A stretch of DNA of 64,000 nucleotides, taken from contig OZ024890.1 in assembly GCA_964017195.1 (NCBI GenBank), positions 23,931,201-23,995,200 of the forward strand, given 5' to 3'. The translations under genes were made by a program, and so were the position numbers. Of this stretch, positions 11,085 through 22,904 are shown in pieces. The notes beneath the pieces are model-generated. The model saw nothing but the letters and a program-made list of their open reading frames with translations, searched no databases and was not told where the DNA came from. Within the stretch, counting starts at the first letter, position 1. Each line of letters opens with the position of its first letter. The DNA comes from Siderastrea radians. Its lineage: Eukaryota > Cnidaria > Anthozoa > Scleractinia > Rhizangiidae.

Positions 11085-11490
11085 GTGGCCATGGTTCTAA
11101 CTTGAGTCGGTGAAGAAACATCTCGAAATGTCTTCATTCACGTGAAAGCTATTCAGGTGTTCTTACCTGTTCTGCTGTTTATTATGCTGTACAAGGTGGT
11201 TCTAAATTTTGAGTCTGTGGATGAAATTCTAAAGTGTGACCATTCAATTGAAAGCTACAGAGCAGTGCTTTCCTGTGGTGCTGTTTATTGTGCTGTACAA
11301 GGTGGTTCTAAATTTTGAGTCTGTGGATGAAATCCTAAAGAGTGACCATTCAGATGAAAGCTACTGAGCAGTACTTTTCTGGGATGTTGTTTATTACGCT
11401 GTGCAAGGTGATTTCTACGTTTTAACTGTCAATGAAATATTGAATGGCGACCAAATAAGAGCTACTGAAGTGAACATTTTGTGCCCGTGC
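11085..11490 (+). repeat. ~110-bp tandem repeat, about four copies
   Basis: The unit contains GCTGTACAAGGTGGTTCTAA and GTCTGTGGATGAAAT. Two central copies (about 11168-11277 and 11278-11383) are close; flanking ones (from 11085 and to 11490) are worn. A single diverged unit recurs at about 19380-19500. From memory this repeat type is widespread in coral genomes. Confidence 0.8.
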
Positions 11491-11725
11491 CCGCCGTACA
11501 GTGCTGTTAATGTTTCTCTTTCCATTTTTCCTAGTGAAAACTTAAGAACATTCGACAAATTTCTATTTTGGCGGCAGTCAAAATCGAACTAGTAAGGAAG
11601 CAAAGAAGAGCTGCTTGACAGTTATGGAGGAACATGAAACGCTAAAATTGGACGAAATTGGCGTGAATTACAATACTTAATGCAGTAATTGCATTTCGTT
11701 TCTCATAATTGTGTTCATCTGCGCC

Positions 11726-12100
11726 TTACAATTGCACGATAATTATGTAGACAAATTGTTGTCCCATTCTAATGGTTAATATTTTTTCCCACAATCTGAG
11801 GTGGCCGAGATCTAAAATCAGTGTGAGAAAACCACTTATTCCCGGCAAACATAATGATCGGATTTTTGCCGGGGCGACGGATTGAAAAACCGCACATTGG
11901 CGAGATGTTTTGTGGTCATTAAGTGAAAACACACTAGAGTTTCGCCGCCCAAGATTAAAATAACATGAGTACTTTTTATGCTCTGTTGTTCATTTAGCTC
12001 TCTACCTATTTTGATACCTTGTAACACCCTGATCAAGGGGCGTTTTTCTCCCGAGGATGAGGTTGTTCCCGCAGGTTTAAGTTGTTCCCCAACCTTCAGA
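11726..12100. repeat. Dispersed repeat, copy 2 (homologous to 5600-6080)
   Basis: Counterpart of 5600-6080 in the same orientation. If both belong to the tandem duplication, the ancestral unit ran from here to the right end of copy B, and copy A was lengthened by the insertions at 6089 and 6410. Confidence 0.55.
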
Positions 12101-12425
12101 CGTAAATTATCCAAGCACAAAGAGACCTATGTTTGACTTCGTGCAACGCATTGAAGCTGTCGGCCACGGATGGCGTGACAGAATGTTTAAGTCATCTTTG
12201 AAAAAAACATCCTTTTCTAATTTACTAGTTTCCATACAAACAACACTAAGTTCACGAAGGTAGTTTGTGTTTATAAGTGTACTATCCTCAAAGAAACGCT
12301 AACTTCAACTATGAAAAAATCCACATTGGAAACAGCCAAAATCCTCCATGTGTCATGAGACGTTCGCCGTATTCAAGGGATTGTGGGATACTATTCATTC
12401 TTCGTCTGAACGTGATGAGTGTGTG

Positions 12426-12835
12426 CCCGGGAGGGGAGTGGGGATACTCCCTTAACTGACCTTAACGGGGACGTGCGGCCCGATAGGGTATGGTTTTCAG
12501 AAGGTTTTGTCTTATACGGGGTAAAGGTATACGTAATTACCGCAAAAAAGCTTAATCACCTTATAAAGCTGTATATTGATTTCTAATTATCAACGTATTA
12601 AAATAAGAAACAGTTTATCCTCACTCCATTCTAGTCTAAAACAGGGCATGATTTTGAGTTTAATTTTCTGGAAAATTCCGAAAAAATTCTGTCTTAAAAT
12701 TCTGAAAAGTTCTGTCTAAAACAAGGTAGCAAAAACAGCGATTTGTGTCTTAAACAGAGTCAGGGTTTCACGACCCGGGCTGCACCTCCCTACCCGAACT
12801 GATCTGTTGAGTACCCCCCCCCCCCTCCCCGGGAG
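12426..12835. mobile_element. Inverted-repeat element present only in duplication copy B
   Basis: Starts GTGCCCGGGAGGGGAGTGGG and ends in the approximate complement, with a long C run and GGGAGTATAC. About 410 bp, non-coding, with internal CTTAAAATTC-type repeats. A worn relative lies in the first third of MPHOSPH6 intron 2 (about 32100-32300). The target-site duplication could not be fixed because of the G/C runs. Confidence 0.65.
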
Positions 12836-12869
12836 TATACGCCAGTTTCATCCGTCCTAAAGACATGAA

Positions 12870-15800
12870 AGAGCCCAGATCAGACACAAGGCTAAACACG
12901 TGCATGACACGTGAAATTAAAGGTGCTTATTCAAATGATGTTGTTGACGTTCAATTCATTCCATTTTTCAAGGAATTACTGGATTAGTTTCAAACTGCGA
13001 CGGATTTAATCTGGACCGGTACTTAACTGATATGTCATACCAAAACGTAATCTAATTTCTCGTCATGGGGTTAAATAACAGAGTTCGATTTAACAGACTG
13101 ATTTGTAGCCGTGTCTAACCGATACACTGAGACCCGGTAACACTTATACAACATGTAGTTAAGACATGGATTTTGTTTAAAGTTCCTTTTGGCTGAGTTC
13201 CGTTGAAAATTCATCTTTTCAGTTGTTATTTCTTCTCACTCGATGCCATCGACCTTTTTCAAGTTTTGAGTGTGTGGATAATTTTACTTTCTGCACTCTC
13301 TTTTTTTATAAGGACCATTTTTTATAAGAACGTTGAAGCTGAGATTTGCCCCGAAATTTAAGAAAATGTATGGGCTGAAATAAGAACATCCTCAGGCTCA
13401 GCCAAATTTTACGCGTTGTTATAAAAAAAGAGCGCATACGTTAACAGTATTGCTCCGAGCTGTTTTTCCCATATGTCTCAAGCGAAACGTTTCTAAGTTG
13501 GCACTGATTCAACGAGAGATGGCTTTTTAAACAATTTGCTAAGCCACCCGACTGAGTACAGTTAAACGTAAACTGAAGGCGCTAATTGTCGCGAAAGTTG
13601 TCTACGAGTTAAAGACTCTCTGTCGACCACAATGCAACGCGCGCCTAAACGGAGGTTTCGTGGACCACGTAACCCCAAAGTTTTGCGTCGGCATTTGAAG
13701 GCTGTGGAAATCTGCCTTCTTCCAAGTCATCCTTCCGTAGAATGGATAGAGATTTTCTTATGGAGCTATGAAATTTATCAGGGAACTATTGGAGCAGTGT
13801 TGATTTTAAAAAAATGTTTTATTCTTCGGGTCACAAAAGCGACATTCGGGCACTCGATGTTTCGCACAGCTCTCAACCTACAAGCGAGACCACGCGGAAA
13901 GTTTTTATTAATCGGACCTCATATCAGAATAATGTGACTATGGACGATCCAGTGAGTTCATAGGGAAAAATAACAGAATTCTTATGGTTATGTGGAACTG
14001 AATGTGAGTGAATATCAAACTGACTACAGTAATAAATGTTTCTGTAGATCGGACGTGACTGAGTATTCAACAAACCCCGCGGGTGACAAATCGCGGTTTT
14101 GCAACTGTTAGTGATAAAATAAAGTAATGTCAATTGCTTTTACTCTACACGCCTTTCGAAGTTTTAAAGAGGGGTATATTAAGGTATAAGTGCTGTTGAA
14201 AATAAATGAATGAGAGAACTCATGACCCGATACACGAAAAACCAAATGCGCTATGTCAATTTGAAAATATTTCACTGCGTGACGTGTAATGACAGTCAAC
14301 GATGAATCGTATTTTATTACAGTCATCTGCAAGACTTATAAACCATAAAATTTAGCTCATTCTATTGATAAAAACGTATACACCTAACGAAGTGAACACC
14401 TTCATTTCCTTTCTTGGCTGTTAAAGGGCTCAAATCTAGCCATTTTATCACAATGTTCTCTCTCCAAAGGAATCAAATCATAAACAAACGCGCGCATTGC
14501 ATTGTAGTCGACAGAGAGTCTTTAAATAGGGCTTCTCATGCATGAAGCAAGCTTCTGTGCTTTCAGAGCTTTAATAAAGCTGGAGCGCTATAAACAAAAA
14601 AATCAAAATCAAACAAACTATCATGACACATCATGCCACTTTACACCAATGGTAACATTTATCCTACATTTCTTCCTGAAATGTAGGATCTACAGTAGCT
14701 AGAGAAACAAATGAGCCTTTTATGAAAGTAAGTGTCTGGTGTGGCTAAAGAGTATTAGGCCCAAGTCTACGTCATATTTCAGTGGCGACGAATGTGATTG
14801 AAACGCCAAACAAACTCGCAAAACTCGTAGTAAATCAACAGCACAAACAATTCCCCTTTCAAGGTTTAAGTGTATTATTTGTTGTTTTTTCTGATCTTTG
14901 GCTGATTTACTGCGATTTTTTTGTTCGCCATTTGAATTACATCGGACGCGACTGAAATGCGAGATTGCTCGGTATTTACTACTAGTTGGCGCCTGTGCCG
15001 GGAAAATGCGCGGAAGCACGGGTAGAGCAAGCGGCTACTCGCGAGCCTCTCGCTCCATCGGTTTTCCGTGTACGCCGTGTCACACACGGCAGCCTTACTT
15101 GTTATCTTAGAGTGTTTTGCTTTTAATCCTATTTCAATTTAATTTCGGTGCTTTCGATTAGCATAACAAGATAACGCTTTTATATGTGTTCAATGCGAGA
15201 TTTTACTGAAATTGAGACTATAAGAAAATCCCTCTTAGTTCCTGTCATAGGCCATTTGTCGCGTGCTTTTCATTATTCCATCGATTAATAACTCACTGTT
15301 AATCGCATGATTTCTACGTCTAAAACAACATCGGTTTTGTTTGTTTTTCTTTGAGGATCTTGTTAGTAGACAAACGAAAAACAAATGAATACGGCAGAAC
15401 CCCCTAAATAACGAAGACCACGGCATAACGAACGATATTCTTCAGCCCGGTAATAGTAAATTACTGTGGCAAAGAACCCCAATATAACGAACCCTCGTTA
15501 TAACGAACATACTTTGCCAGTCCCTTCAGGGCACTTCGTTGTATCGGGCTTCCACTGTACCTCTGTGTGTTTCTTTTTGTTTCCTTGTAGGTAACTCTTC
15601 TATCCAATCCAAGTAGCTCAACTCAGTGGTCTTCAGATTTTCACCAGGAATAAAGTTGCACTGATGGAATGCTTTGTGATGGTGCGTGATTTCTCCAAGT
15701 CTGTTGTTCCGCTTAGAGACGTGATTCTCACGGTAGAAATGATTGAGAGTGAAATTCATGACGCAAGCAGAGCTCGTTGAGTTAAGAATTTCGGAAACTA

Positions 15801-16080
15801 GGTGGTTTAGTTCCCTTTTCATATGTAGATTCGCGGTTTGTTTACAAAATTCCAGAGACGCAAAATATTAATTAGAAATAGACGCCGGAAAATCCAGATA
15901 GTCAGTCTATCAAGTATCATTTAAGAATTATTCCAGTCGGTCTTGCATGTTTGAAACTAGCCAGAGGCCACGCTAAAGGTCTTGTTGTGCCTCTTTCGTA
16001 ATTTAGTGTAAAATGGGAGCAAATAAATTACACTTTCCGATCTGAGAATTTATATCATACAATGCAATCTTTTATCAAAA
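12870..16080. repeat. Segmental duplication, copy B
   Basis: Collinear partner of 7890-10710. Copy B carries its own insertion at 15392-15557. The frames it contains (for example 13632-13937 +) are not kept in copy A, so I treat it as non-coding. Confidence 0.8.
15392..15557. mobile_element. 166-bp MITE, same family as 6089-6277
   Basis: Inverted ends CGGCAGAACCCCCTAAATAA and the complement ending CTTCCACTG, flanked by TA (15390-15391, 15558-15559). Duplication copy A has the empty site near 10160 (gaa-TA-cctgtatg), which confirms TA target duplication. The interior has repeated TATAACGAAC strings. Confidence 0.85.
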
Positions 16081-16913
16081 ATTCAAATCACAACAATAAA
16101 CGATGAAAAGACGCATAAAAGTTTTGTGAAGCCTATCGTGTAGTCGGCGATTTGTATTGGAGGAAACCCAAGGACATCAATGTAGGATTTACCGTTCCTT
16201 AGGAACAAAACACTTGAGGAAAAAAATTTGCGCGTATGTACATTAACCGGGTGGTAAAGAAGTTTTAAGGTACAGAATTTTCGAGACTGAAAATTTTTCG
16301 TGTTGCACCAGTTAGGACCAGTTAGTATTACGGTATTAAAGCAGCCGAGTCACGCTATGCCTCTACCGCTTATTTTCAGTGTTACTGAATAGTCGCCGGA
16401 TTTTGGCTATAGTGAGGAAAGTATGCGGTAAACAGATTCAATGAATAAATATAACAAAAACATTACAAAGAGGGATGACAATCTTTCTGAATTGGCTTGA
16501 AGAATTTTTCGCTAAAAGAAATGAACTTTAATTCTGTCAGGTTAGGGCGAATGACAACACGATATTCTTTTTACAGTTCGTTTTCAATGATCTTGTACTA
16601 TAATGTCAGCCATGAGCGTCCTGGTATGCTTCACCCAACTTCTATTCCACTGGATTCCTTTCTTCGACGAACTTTCTTTTCAAATCTTTTTTAGTATCTT
16701 TAATGCCGGGACTCCCACAGTGGCTCAATTGTATCCGTTAGAGTCGTCCAAACTAGCAATTGATATTGGAATCTAAATTATCTTCATATTCATAGTACTT
16801 TGGGGATCAAAAATATAAACTTAAACCGGTTAGGATATTAAGGATTGAGCTAATTTGCTCATCAGAATTTCCTTTGATATAAACCTATACGGCAACTGAA
16901 TTATTTCCATCTG
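16081..16913. other. 3' flank of the galactosyltransferase gene
   Basis: AT-rich; no gene or clear repeat recognised. It should contain the 3' UTR of the - strand gene at 16914-18017, but I see no canonical AATAAA close to its stop. Confidence 0.4.
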
Positions 16914-18017
16914 CTAGCTAAAGCTGGCATGTGCTTTCTCGAAAAGGTCGATAAGACACTGGCCCACAGCGCCATGCCTCACTAAAGTATCGCGAAATAA
17001 TGCACACGTTCTTGATAAATATGGCGGAGTTTGAAAACCCCGGTTATGTCTGGGGATTATATTCGCTTCTTTGGCCAGCATTCCCACATAAGCATCGTCA
17101 ATTTTGAACTTAGGTATAGTGTCAAAAATTTCCACAAACGACTGCACTACATCTCGCGATAAAATATACCCAGGGCCAGCACAAAAATCCGGATAATGCG
17201 TCTCATTATATTCCTCCTGGGTTAAAAGCCATTTTCCCATTCTTTGAACTACGGGATTTTTGTACACATGCCCCATGTATAGCTTTTCTGTGGGTGTGCT
17301 AGGTTGGTTCAAGACTGCAAGCACAGCCGGAGTGTTTATAAACACATCATCATCTGCCTTCAAAAGGAAAGAAAACTGACAATATCTGGCCGCCCATTCA
17401 AAACCCATCTCCACCTTGAGAGTTTGGTTCCAGTAATCTTCATAATAGTCCGCGCGAATCAAATCGCCGTAGTGGGCTTCCTCTCGCTGAAGTTGCTCCG
17501 AGTCTGTTGTATTTCTCGATTGCCCGAGGAGGAATACTGTCTTCCAGCGAGGTTTTATGAAGCTGTCAGCAGCCCATGTTTGGCGGATTAGTCTCCGCCT
17601 GTCAAAATAGGCCGGTGCGGATGCCACTAGAATAAGAAGAAAATAGTGCTGACTGCACGGTGTTTGCGTAATCAAGGTCGTCTTGTGTTCCACAGGTGAA
17701 TCCTGCGTGGTTGGAGGTTCGCTGGTGGTGCTTGTAGGCTGAAAATTTTCCGCTGTTGTTCTCACGGGAGTTGGCTCGGATAACAGGCTTCCCGCCTCTT
17801 GTTTGGTCCCTGGAACCAATTCTATTTCTGTATATACTTGTACCGACCTTAATTGTCTTGCTCGCGCAGAATTGGAAGCATTAAACTGCCTCGAACCCGT
17901 CCAGTCTCGAATAAACACGGTAATCATTGCAACTGTCACAACCGCGTACACGAAACTGACTACTCTCTTGACGAGGCGCTTCTGCGTGCGGCTGAGATAC
18001 ATCGCATGTGAAGGCAT
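16914..18017 (-). CDS. Beta-1,3-galactosyltransferase (GT31), single exon
   Basis: A 367-residue type II Golgi membrane enzyme that adds galactose, or possibly GlcNAc, in beta-1,3 linkage to glycan acceptors from UDP-sugar. A short basic cytosolic tail is followed by one membrane segment (about residues 19-36), a Ser/Thr/Pro-rich stem (about 70-118) and the GT31 catalytic domain (about 121-350). Family motifs are seen in order: RRLIRQTW (141-148), the metal-binding DxD in ADDDVF (221-226), FCAGPGYI (278-285) and DDAYVG (307-312, the usual EDVYVG). N-glycosylation sequons occur at 197 (NQT) and 271 (NET). The length is normal and the frame intact. The first ATG is followed at once by the basic tail and anchor, which supports the start. 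Acceptor specificity cannot be told from sequence; B3GALT and B3GNT subfamilies are both possible. Confidence 0.93.
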   Translation of the reverse strand: MPSHAMYLSRTQKRLVKRVVSFVYAVVTVAMITVFIRDWTGSRQFNASNSARARQLRSVQVYTEIELVPGTKQEAGSLLSEPTPVRTTAENFQPTSTTSEPPTTQDSPVEHKTTLITQTPCSQHYFLLILVASAPAYFDRRRLIRQTWAADSFIKPRWKTVFLLGQSRNTTDSEQLQREEAHYGDLIRADYYEDYWNQTLKVEMGFEWAARYCQFSFLLKADDDVFINTPAVLAVLNQPSTPTEKLYMGHVYKNPVVQRMGKWLLTQEEYNETHYPDFCAGPGYILSRDVVQSFVEIFDTIPKFKIDDAYVGMLAKEANIIPRHNRGFQTPPYLSRTCALFRDTLVRHGAVGQCLIDLFEKAHASFS

Positions 18018-18064
18018 TGCTCAGTGCTGTACCCCTTTGTGATACAATCCTAATTGCTTTGAGC

Positions 18065-18076
18065 TGCTTATATATC
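18065..18076 (-). promoter_or_regulatory. TATA box of the galactosyltransferase gene
   Basis: On the - strand the string GATATATAAGCAG lies about 50-60 bases upstream of the ATG at 18017, the right distance for a start site near 18040 and a short leader. Confidence 0.55.
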
Positions 18077-19189
18077 GCGTGTGATACAATGAATGTTGTC
18101 CCAGACGACTAGTCCGTCGATGGTAAAAATTGGATCACTTATGTCCGGTCTTTTCACATGATTAACGTGTTTTCGGACGGTGACTACTGACAGAATTAAC
18201 ATACTTCATTTCTGCTTAAACATCCATAACCGCCCAATATCCTTGTCAAGTAGCCCTCCGGCTTATGTCGCGTCTTTAGCCATGTATAGCAGCACGGGTG
18301 TAGTGTCATGCAACGCACGCAAATGCGAAACACGCAAATGGCCTTTTGTTTCCGTTTTGTGTCCACGAGAAAACACGATCTTCTGAATGGGATGTCACGT
18401 TTCCGGACCAAAAGCTACAGGAAAACTGGTTTAAGGGCCACCTGTTTACCATCGACACGAATCAAGGTCACGCACTCTGTTAATATTATTTATGTTTATA
18501 CTTTTCAGGAGAGTACAAATCTAGACTCTAGACACTTGTGTCTTGAAATGTTTGCCTAAACTCCCCGGCTTATCGCTTGGCAACCCAGTGTATGCGCGCT
18601 CGGGATGTCCGCTATGGTTTTGATGCATGGAAGCCACGTGGCAGACCAATATTCCATGGAAAACACTCTTCCTCATTGCGGTTTGAAATGCGCTAACAAA
18701 TTTTGACTTGGAGGAAACAGAACGATTCAAATAACTTCCTTCTGATAAGCTACTTGTAGGTAGTGTTTTTTGTCCTTGTATCACTCACCAATTTCAGAGG
18801 TTAATCATTGATAAAGGGTTTGGTTACGGTATCTGCTTTAGGCCACTCGGCCGGAAACTGGTCTAAAGTGAAAGAAGTAAATTTCCAAAAAAAAAATCTG
18901 AAACTTGGCAAAAATTTGGTATTAATTAAAAAATACTAGGAGCCACAGAGGAGAGCGAATGGTCCCGAAATTGCCTCATAAATTCGGATTTAATTGTGAG
19001 GAAATACTAGAGATTTAGCGAAATGTTTCCTCTTGACAATTATGTAATTAGTTCAGCTTGCATTTTTGGAGAGCAAGTGGAAGCTCGGAAGATTCGAGCA
19101 GCTCTGTGTTAATGCCATAAGGTTGAGGGGGCGTGTATACAAAAGAAATATCGATCTAGAAAGAAAAACAAGAAATTTAACATAAAAAG
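18077..19189. other. Intergenic, no gene recognised
   Basis: No motif-bearing open frame and no clear inverted-repeat element seen. Short frames here (for example 18180-18386 +, 18784-18521 -) lack any family signature. Confidence 0.4.
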
Positions 19190-19354
19190 TAAGGATCCCA
19201 GAGGCGGACTAGTTGGCTAGCTATCTACAAACATCAGGCCAAGGAGCTGAACTTCGGCCCTCGATAGACAACTCCAGCTAGGTACAGAGCGGGATTTGAA
19301 CCCGGCGTCACCGAGTTAAAACTCCAACACCCTAAATCACTCGGCCATGCTGCC
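19190..19354 (-). mobile_element. tRNA-derived SINE (Leu-like head)
   Basis: On the - strand the head reads like a tRNA-Leu: GGCAGCATGGCCGAGTGAT (box A region) and GGGTTCAAATCCC (box B), about 60 bases apart. Non-tRNA body sequence follows to about 19190. The D-arm and T-arm are tRNA-like but the acceptor stem is not closed, so this is a Pol III SINE rather than a working tRNA. Confidence 0.75.
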
Positions 19355-19374
19355 TTCGGCCGTTAAGCTTTTCT

Positions 19375-19505
19375 TTTCTATGTTGCTGTTTACCATGCTG
19401 TGTAAGATGTTTCTCAATTTTGAGTTAATTTGTGGATGAAGCCAAAGAGTGAAGCTAGTTAGCAGTAGCGTTTCCTGTGGTGCACTTTGCTTTTCAATGT
19501 TCGTG
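19375..19505 (+). repeat. Single diverged unit of the ~110-bp repeat
   Basis: Resembles the array at 11085-11490 (shared GCTGT..ACCATGCTGTGTAAG, TTTGAGT, GTGGATGAA, GTTTCCTGTGGTG). It lies right behind the SINE. Confidence 0.6.
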
Positions 19506-19682
19506 AAAACAAGTTTTCCAGCTTTGACTTTTATCGTTGTTGGGAATAAAAGCAATTATTCATTTATGAAAACAATTTTCTGTACTTGAGGTTACATCGT
19601 CCAGTTTACATTTCATTGTCATAACAAACTGATCGGCGAGAAACTGCTTGATATAGCTGACACTGAAAGTCCCTTAACAATT

Positions 19683-19981
19683 CACTATTTACCAGTATCG
19701 AATGACAAAATATTCCCAAAACACTACAGTAACAGCGTTATAACAGCGATACACGCTATATAATAACAGCAGTAGCAGACTGCTGCTGTTCTCTAAAAGT
19801 TTATGAGGTAATCGCTGAAGTATGTTGTTCGGAATACTATGGTTTCAAGGACTGAATTCAATATACTGCTCTTTAACATTTAGTCCTCTCAACGAAAACA
19901 CTTGGTTGTGTTTATAAAAGGAAATGAACCAGGAAGGTTGTTTTCAGGGAATATTTTGTCATTCGATACTGGTAAATAGTG
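19683..19981. mobile_element. Fold-back element of about 300 bp
   Basis: A 35-base stretch at 19683-19717, beginning CACTATTTACCAGTATCGAA, recurs inverted without change at 19947-19981. A second palindrome (GCAGTAGCAGACTGCTGCTG region) sits near the centre. No coding sequence. Confidence 0.75.
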
Positions 19982-22145
19982 CGTCAAGAATGCACGACCT
20001 TTCGTTAGCAAACTATAGATGCACCTGCCTTGAGCTTATAACAGATATGGGCTACTGGGAAAGAATCAGAACAAATATGAGTTGTATGAATCTTTTATGT
20101 GTTTGATTCTTTCAACCGATATTTTACCTTGAAGTGCCTCTCAACAGACCCTATGTTACCATTACAACCACACATCAGTTGGCCAATATAATAGATTTTC
20201 TTTTTTGGTATATGAAAATTTCATGAAAACAAAACATTTTTCAAATAGATATCAGTGCTGAAAACTAGGGCCTGAAGAACATAGTCAGCGACCTTTTAAA
20301 TAGCCTGTGAGATAAATAAAAAGCTTGAAGGAAAAAGAAAATAGATGGCTGTTCTTCTTGTGCGAACCAAAGAGGGTTTCATCAATTTAATCACGAAACC
20401 CAGTCAGGGGTAATAGCTCAAGCTGCGCCAAACTCACTTAGAATGAGATTAGTGGGATGGTTGTTTTTTAATTACACAAACTGCACCAAAATTAAGAAAA
20501 AAGCTTACTTTATAACCGAAGAAACATTTTCGTTGAAAAAAGTATTCAGTTGCACAATTAACTTGAGACGACGACCTGTTAAATATTAGTTGATAGCTTT
20601 ATTGTCGGAGGCCAATCAGATCGCACGATCACTTGGTATCCAGGGGTCTTCTGTAATAAAACAGAACAATATCCGCTAATTTATGATTTCCTTTCTTCTC
20701 GTCATTTGTCTGCCTCACTGGTATTGACGGCTGTCAGGATAAAGTTTTATGTGAATAACGCTTGGAACGAAAAAGTTAATTTTTTTCTCTCGTTCTGGTT
20801 GTTTAAACCGTTGTTAAAATCTTATTCATCGATTATTCGAGCGATTTACTTTGCAGTAGATAAATTATATTTTCTGATATTCGTCTTCTAAACAACTAGC
20901 TGCCAAGACACTGGCAGTAATGATAGCGTGAGCATGTCTCGGCCTCGATGCATTCTGCCGCTAAGAATACGAGGCCTTGCTTCACGCTTGTCATTCTTGC
21001 ATACCCCAGCCGGTTGCATACCTTGCTACTGGGATCATTCCTTCGCCTTCTCCGATACCTTTCACACAAAATCATTTTACTTTTTTACACTTGAGTTTGT
21101 TTTAAAAGGTGGACACACGATCTCTTTCCTCCTGTTATGGCTCTCTACCATAGATATGCTTTCTATGTTGCTCATAGTTGGCAACTCAACGCAATACAGT
21201 GCTCATAAACCTTTGCTGGAGGATAACGACTCATACGGTTTCAGAGATTTTATTTGATCTATTAAACAAACAATAATTTTTAAAAATTAAATTAAGAAAA
21301 CTTTTGTCAAAACCAATTAAGTAAAATACTATCTCGCCGTGCTATTTGGAAATGTCACTTCTCAAAGGACCACGATTAAAAGCATTTGCTTAACTTAACG
21401 CCAAAATGTTAGTTTGTTTGCTGACTGTTCATTGTCCATTTAAGAGATCTGTAGTGTTCTAAGGCTCGATTTAATGGCGTCTGTAATGTTCGTCAATCGG
21501 CCATTATCAAAAGAGTGCAATATATTATAAAGTACAAGATTATGGGACAGACAGAAAAGTATCACAATCCACACCGTATCAATGTATCAGTGGCATTTCC
21601 TATAAAATATCTGAAAATTTAAATATAGCTTTTCGCTAGGGCTGTTTGAGAAATTCGGTCACCCTGGCCTTCTAAAAATAATTTCCAATTCCAAAATATA
21701 ACACCGATGTGACAATTCAGTAAACATTGTACATCCTCCGTAATATGGATGTTGCTGGGGATATACAAAAAGAACATCTTTTTAGCGCCAGAAATCATTT
21801 GAGATTCAAATTTCGATCTATCACTGAGATCAAAGAACAAAATTATGGAGGTCTTTCTGTCAAAAACATGGCGAAAACACGACGCCACCGGACTATAAAG
21901 ATTTTTCTTGTGAGGAATTCGAGGTTTAGTATTTTTTTTTTTTATATCGTGACTAGACGTCTACCCTGCTCAGATTTCACTTCCATTTACCGTTGTTTGA
22001 TATTTAGACGATATAGCCTCTCAAACAAAATAATTTGTAACTGGAAATTGAAACTGTGCAAATGTAGCCAGTGCCCAGTCTACACACCGTCAATTTTTCG
22101 CTGAGGTAACTGTCACAGTTTCGATGTAGGAAACTTAGACAACTC
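19982..22145. other. Intergenic, no gene recognised
   Basis: Frames at 20928-21257 (+), 21727-22104 (+) and 21888-21619 (-) show no domain, plausible splice structure or repeat copy that would support them. Nothing else stands out. Confidence 0.4.
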
Positions 22146-22149
22146 GAGA

Positions 22150-22870
22150 AAATCAGATGGTGTCGTTTTAATTTCCCAAATATTGTCTGCCTTGAATGTT
22201 AATTGAATTAAGTGGATAATATGCCTCGTTGTTCACATCGCCAGGATTAAAAATAAACTTCAGAGCTATAAAGGCAGATATAAAAGACTTTCAGTGAGTA
22301 CAGATTAATGACCATTAATACTTGTTTGTAGCTACAGGAGAGTTGCGTGACCAGGTTGCAAGCTTAGACAAAAGAGAGCCAATGTAAAGAATTAATGAAG
22401 GTCATATACAGCGATGTATTTTCGGTGCGCACAATCTGTAAACGTTGCATCAAAGTTATGTGCTTGTCCATTTTCGTTTCTCCTCTCCTTATGAAAGATA
22501 TGATTACATGTCACTAGAAAATAAAACCGTTGCATTTGCCAATTTGCTAAGTGGCTTCATGTGAGGCCCTCACGCTAATTGTTTTACCAATCAGATGTAA
22601 GTTACAAATTTGGTGTGCGCGCGCTTTCCTGCGTTTGGCGCACAAGAGCGAGAGAGGCATGTTTGGTGTTCGTGTTCGAAAAACTTCGCAAGATTTTTGT
22701 TTTTAGCCTCTCTGAACACATTAGTTCAACTCATTCCTTTGTCTAATCTTCATTTAATTTACATTTAATGTTCATGTAAGGTGGGTCGTCTCAACTGGTA
22801 AAGGGATGGAGTAATACTGTCTTTCCAAAACTAGCTGCAGATGCCGAAGGCAGGGTCTTTTATAAAACAA
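22150..22870 (+). repeat. Tandem duplication, copy 1
   Basis: Collinear with 22905-23710: shared anchors AAATATTGTCTGCCTT, TATAAAGGCAGATATAAAA, GTGCNCACAATCT and GGGTCGTCTCANCTGGTAAA. Non-coding in both copies. Confidence 0.75.
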
Positions 22871-22904
22871 CTCACAGGAAGTAATGGGCGTTGAATAAAA
22901 TTGT

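Noticed and set aside
13632..13937. 101-codon gene
   Set aside because: It lies in duplication copy B and is not preserved in copy A; no motifs.
19280..19354. Functional tRNA-Leu gene
   Set aside because: The acceptor stem does not close and SINE body sequence follows.
20928..21257. 109-codon gene
   Set aside because: No homology, poor context, no exon structure.
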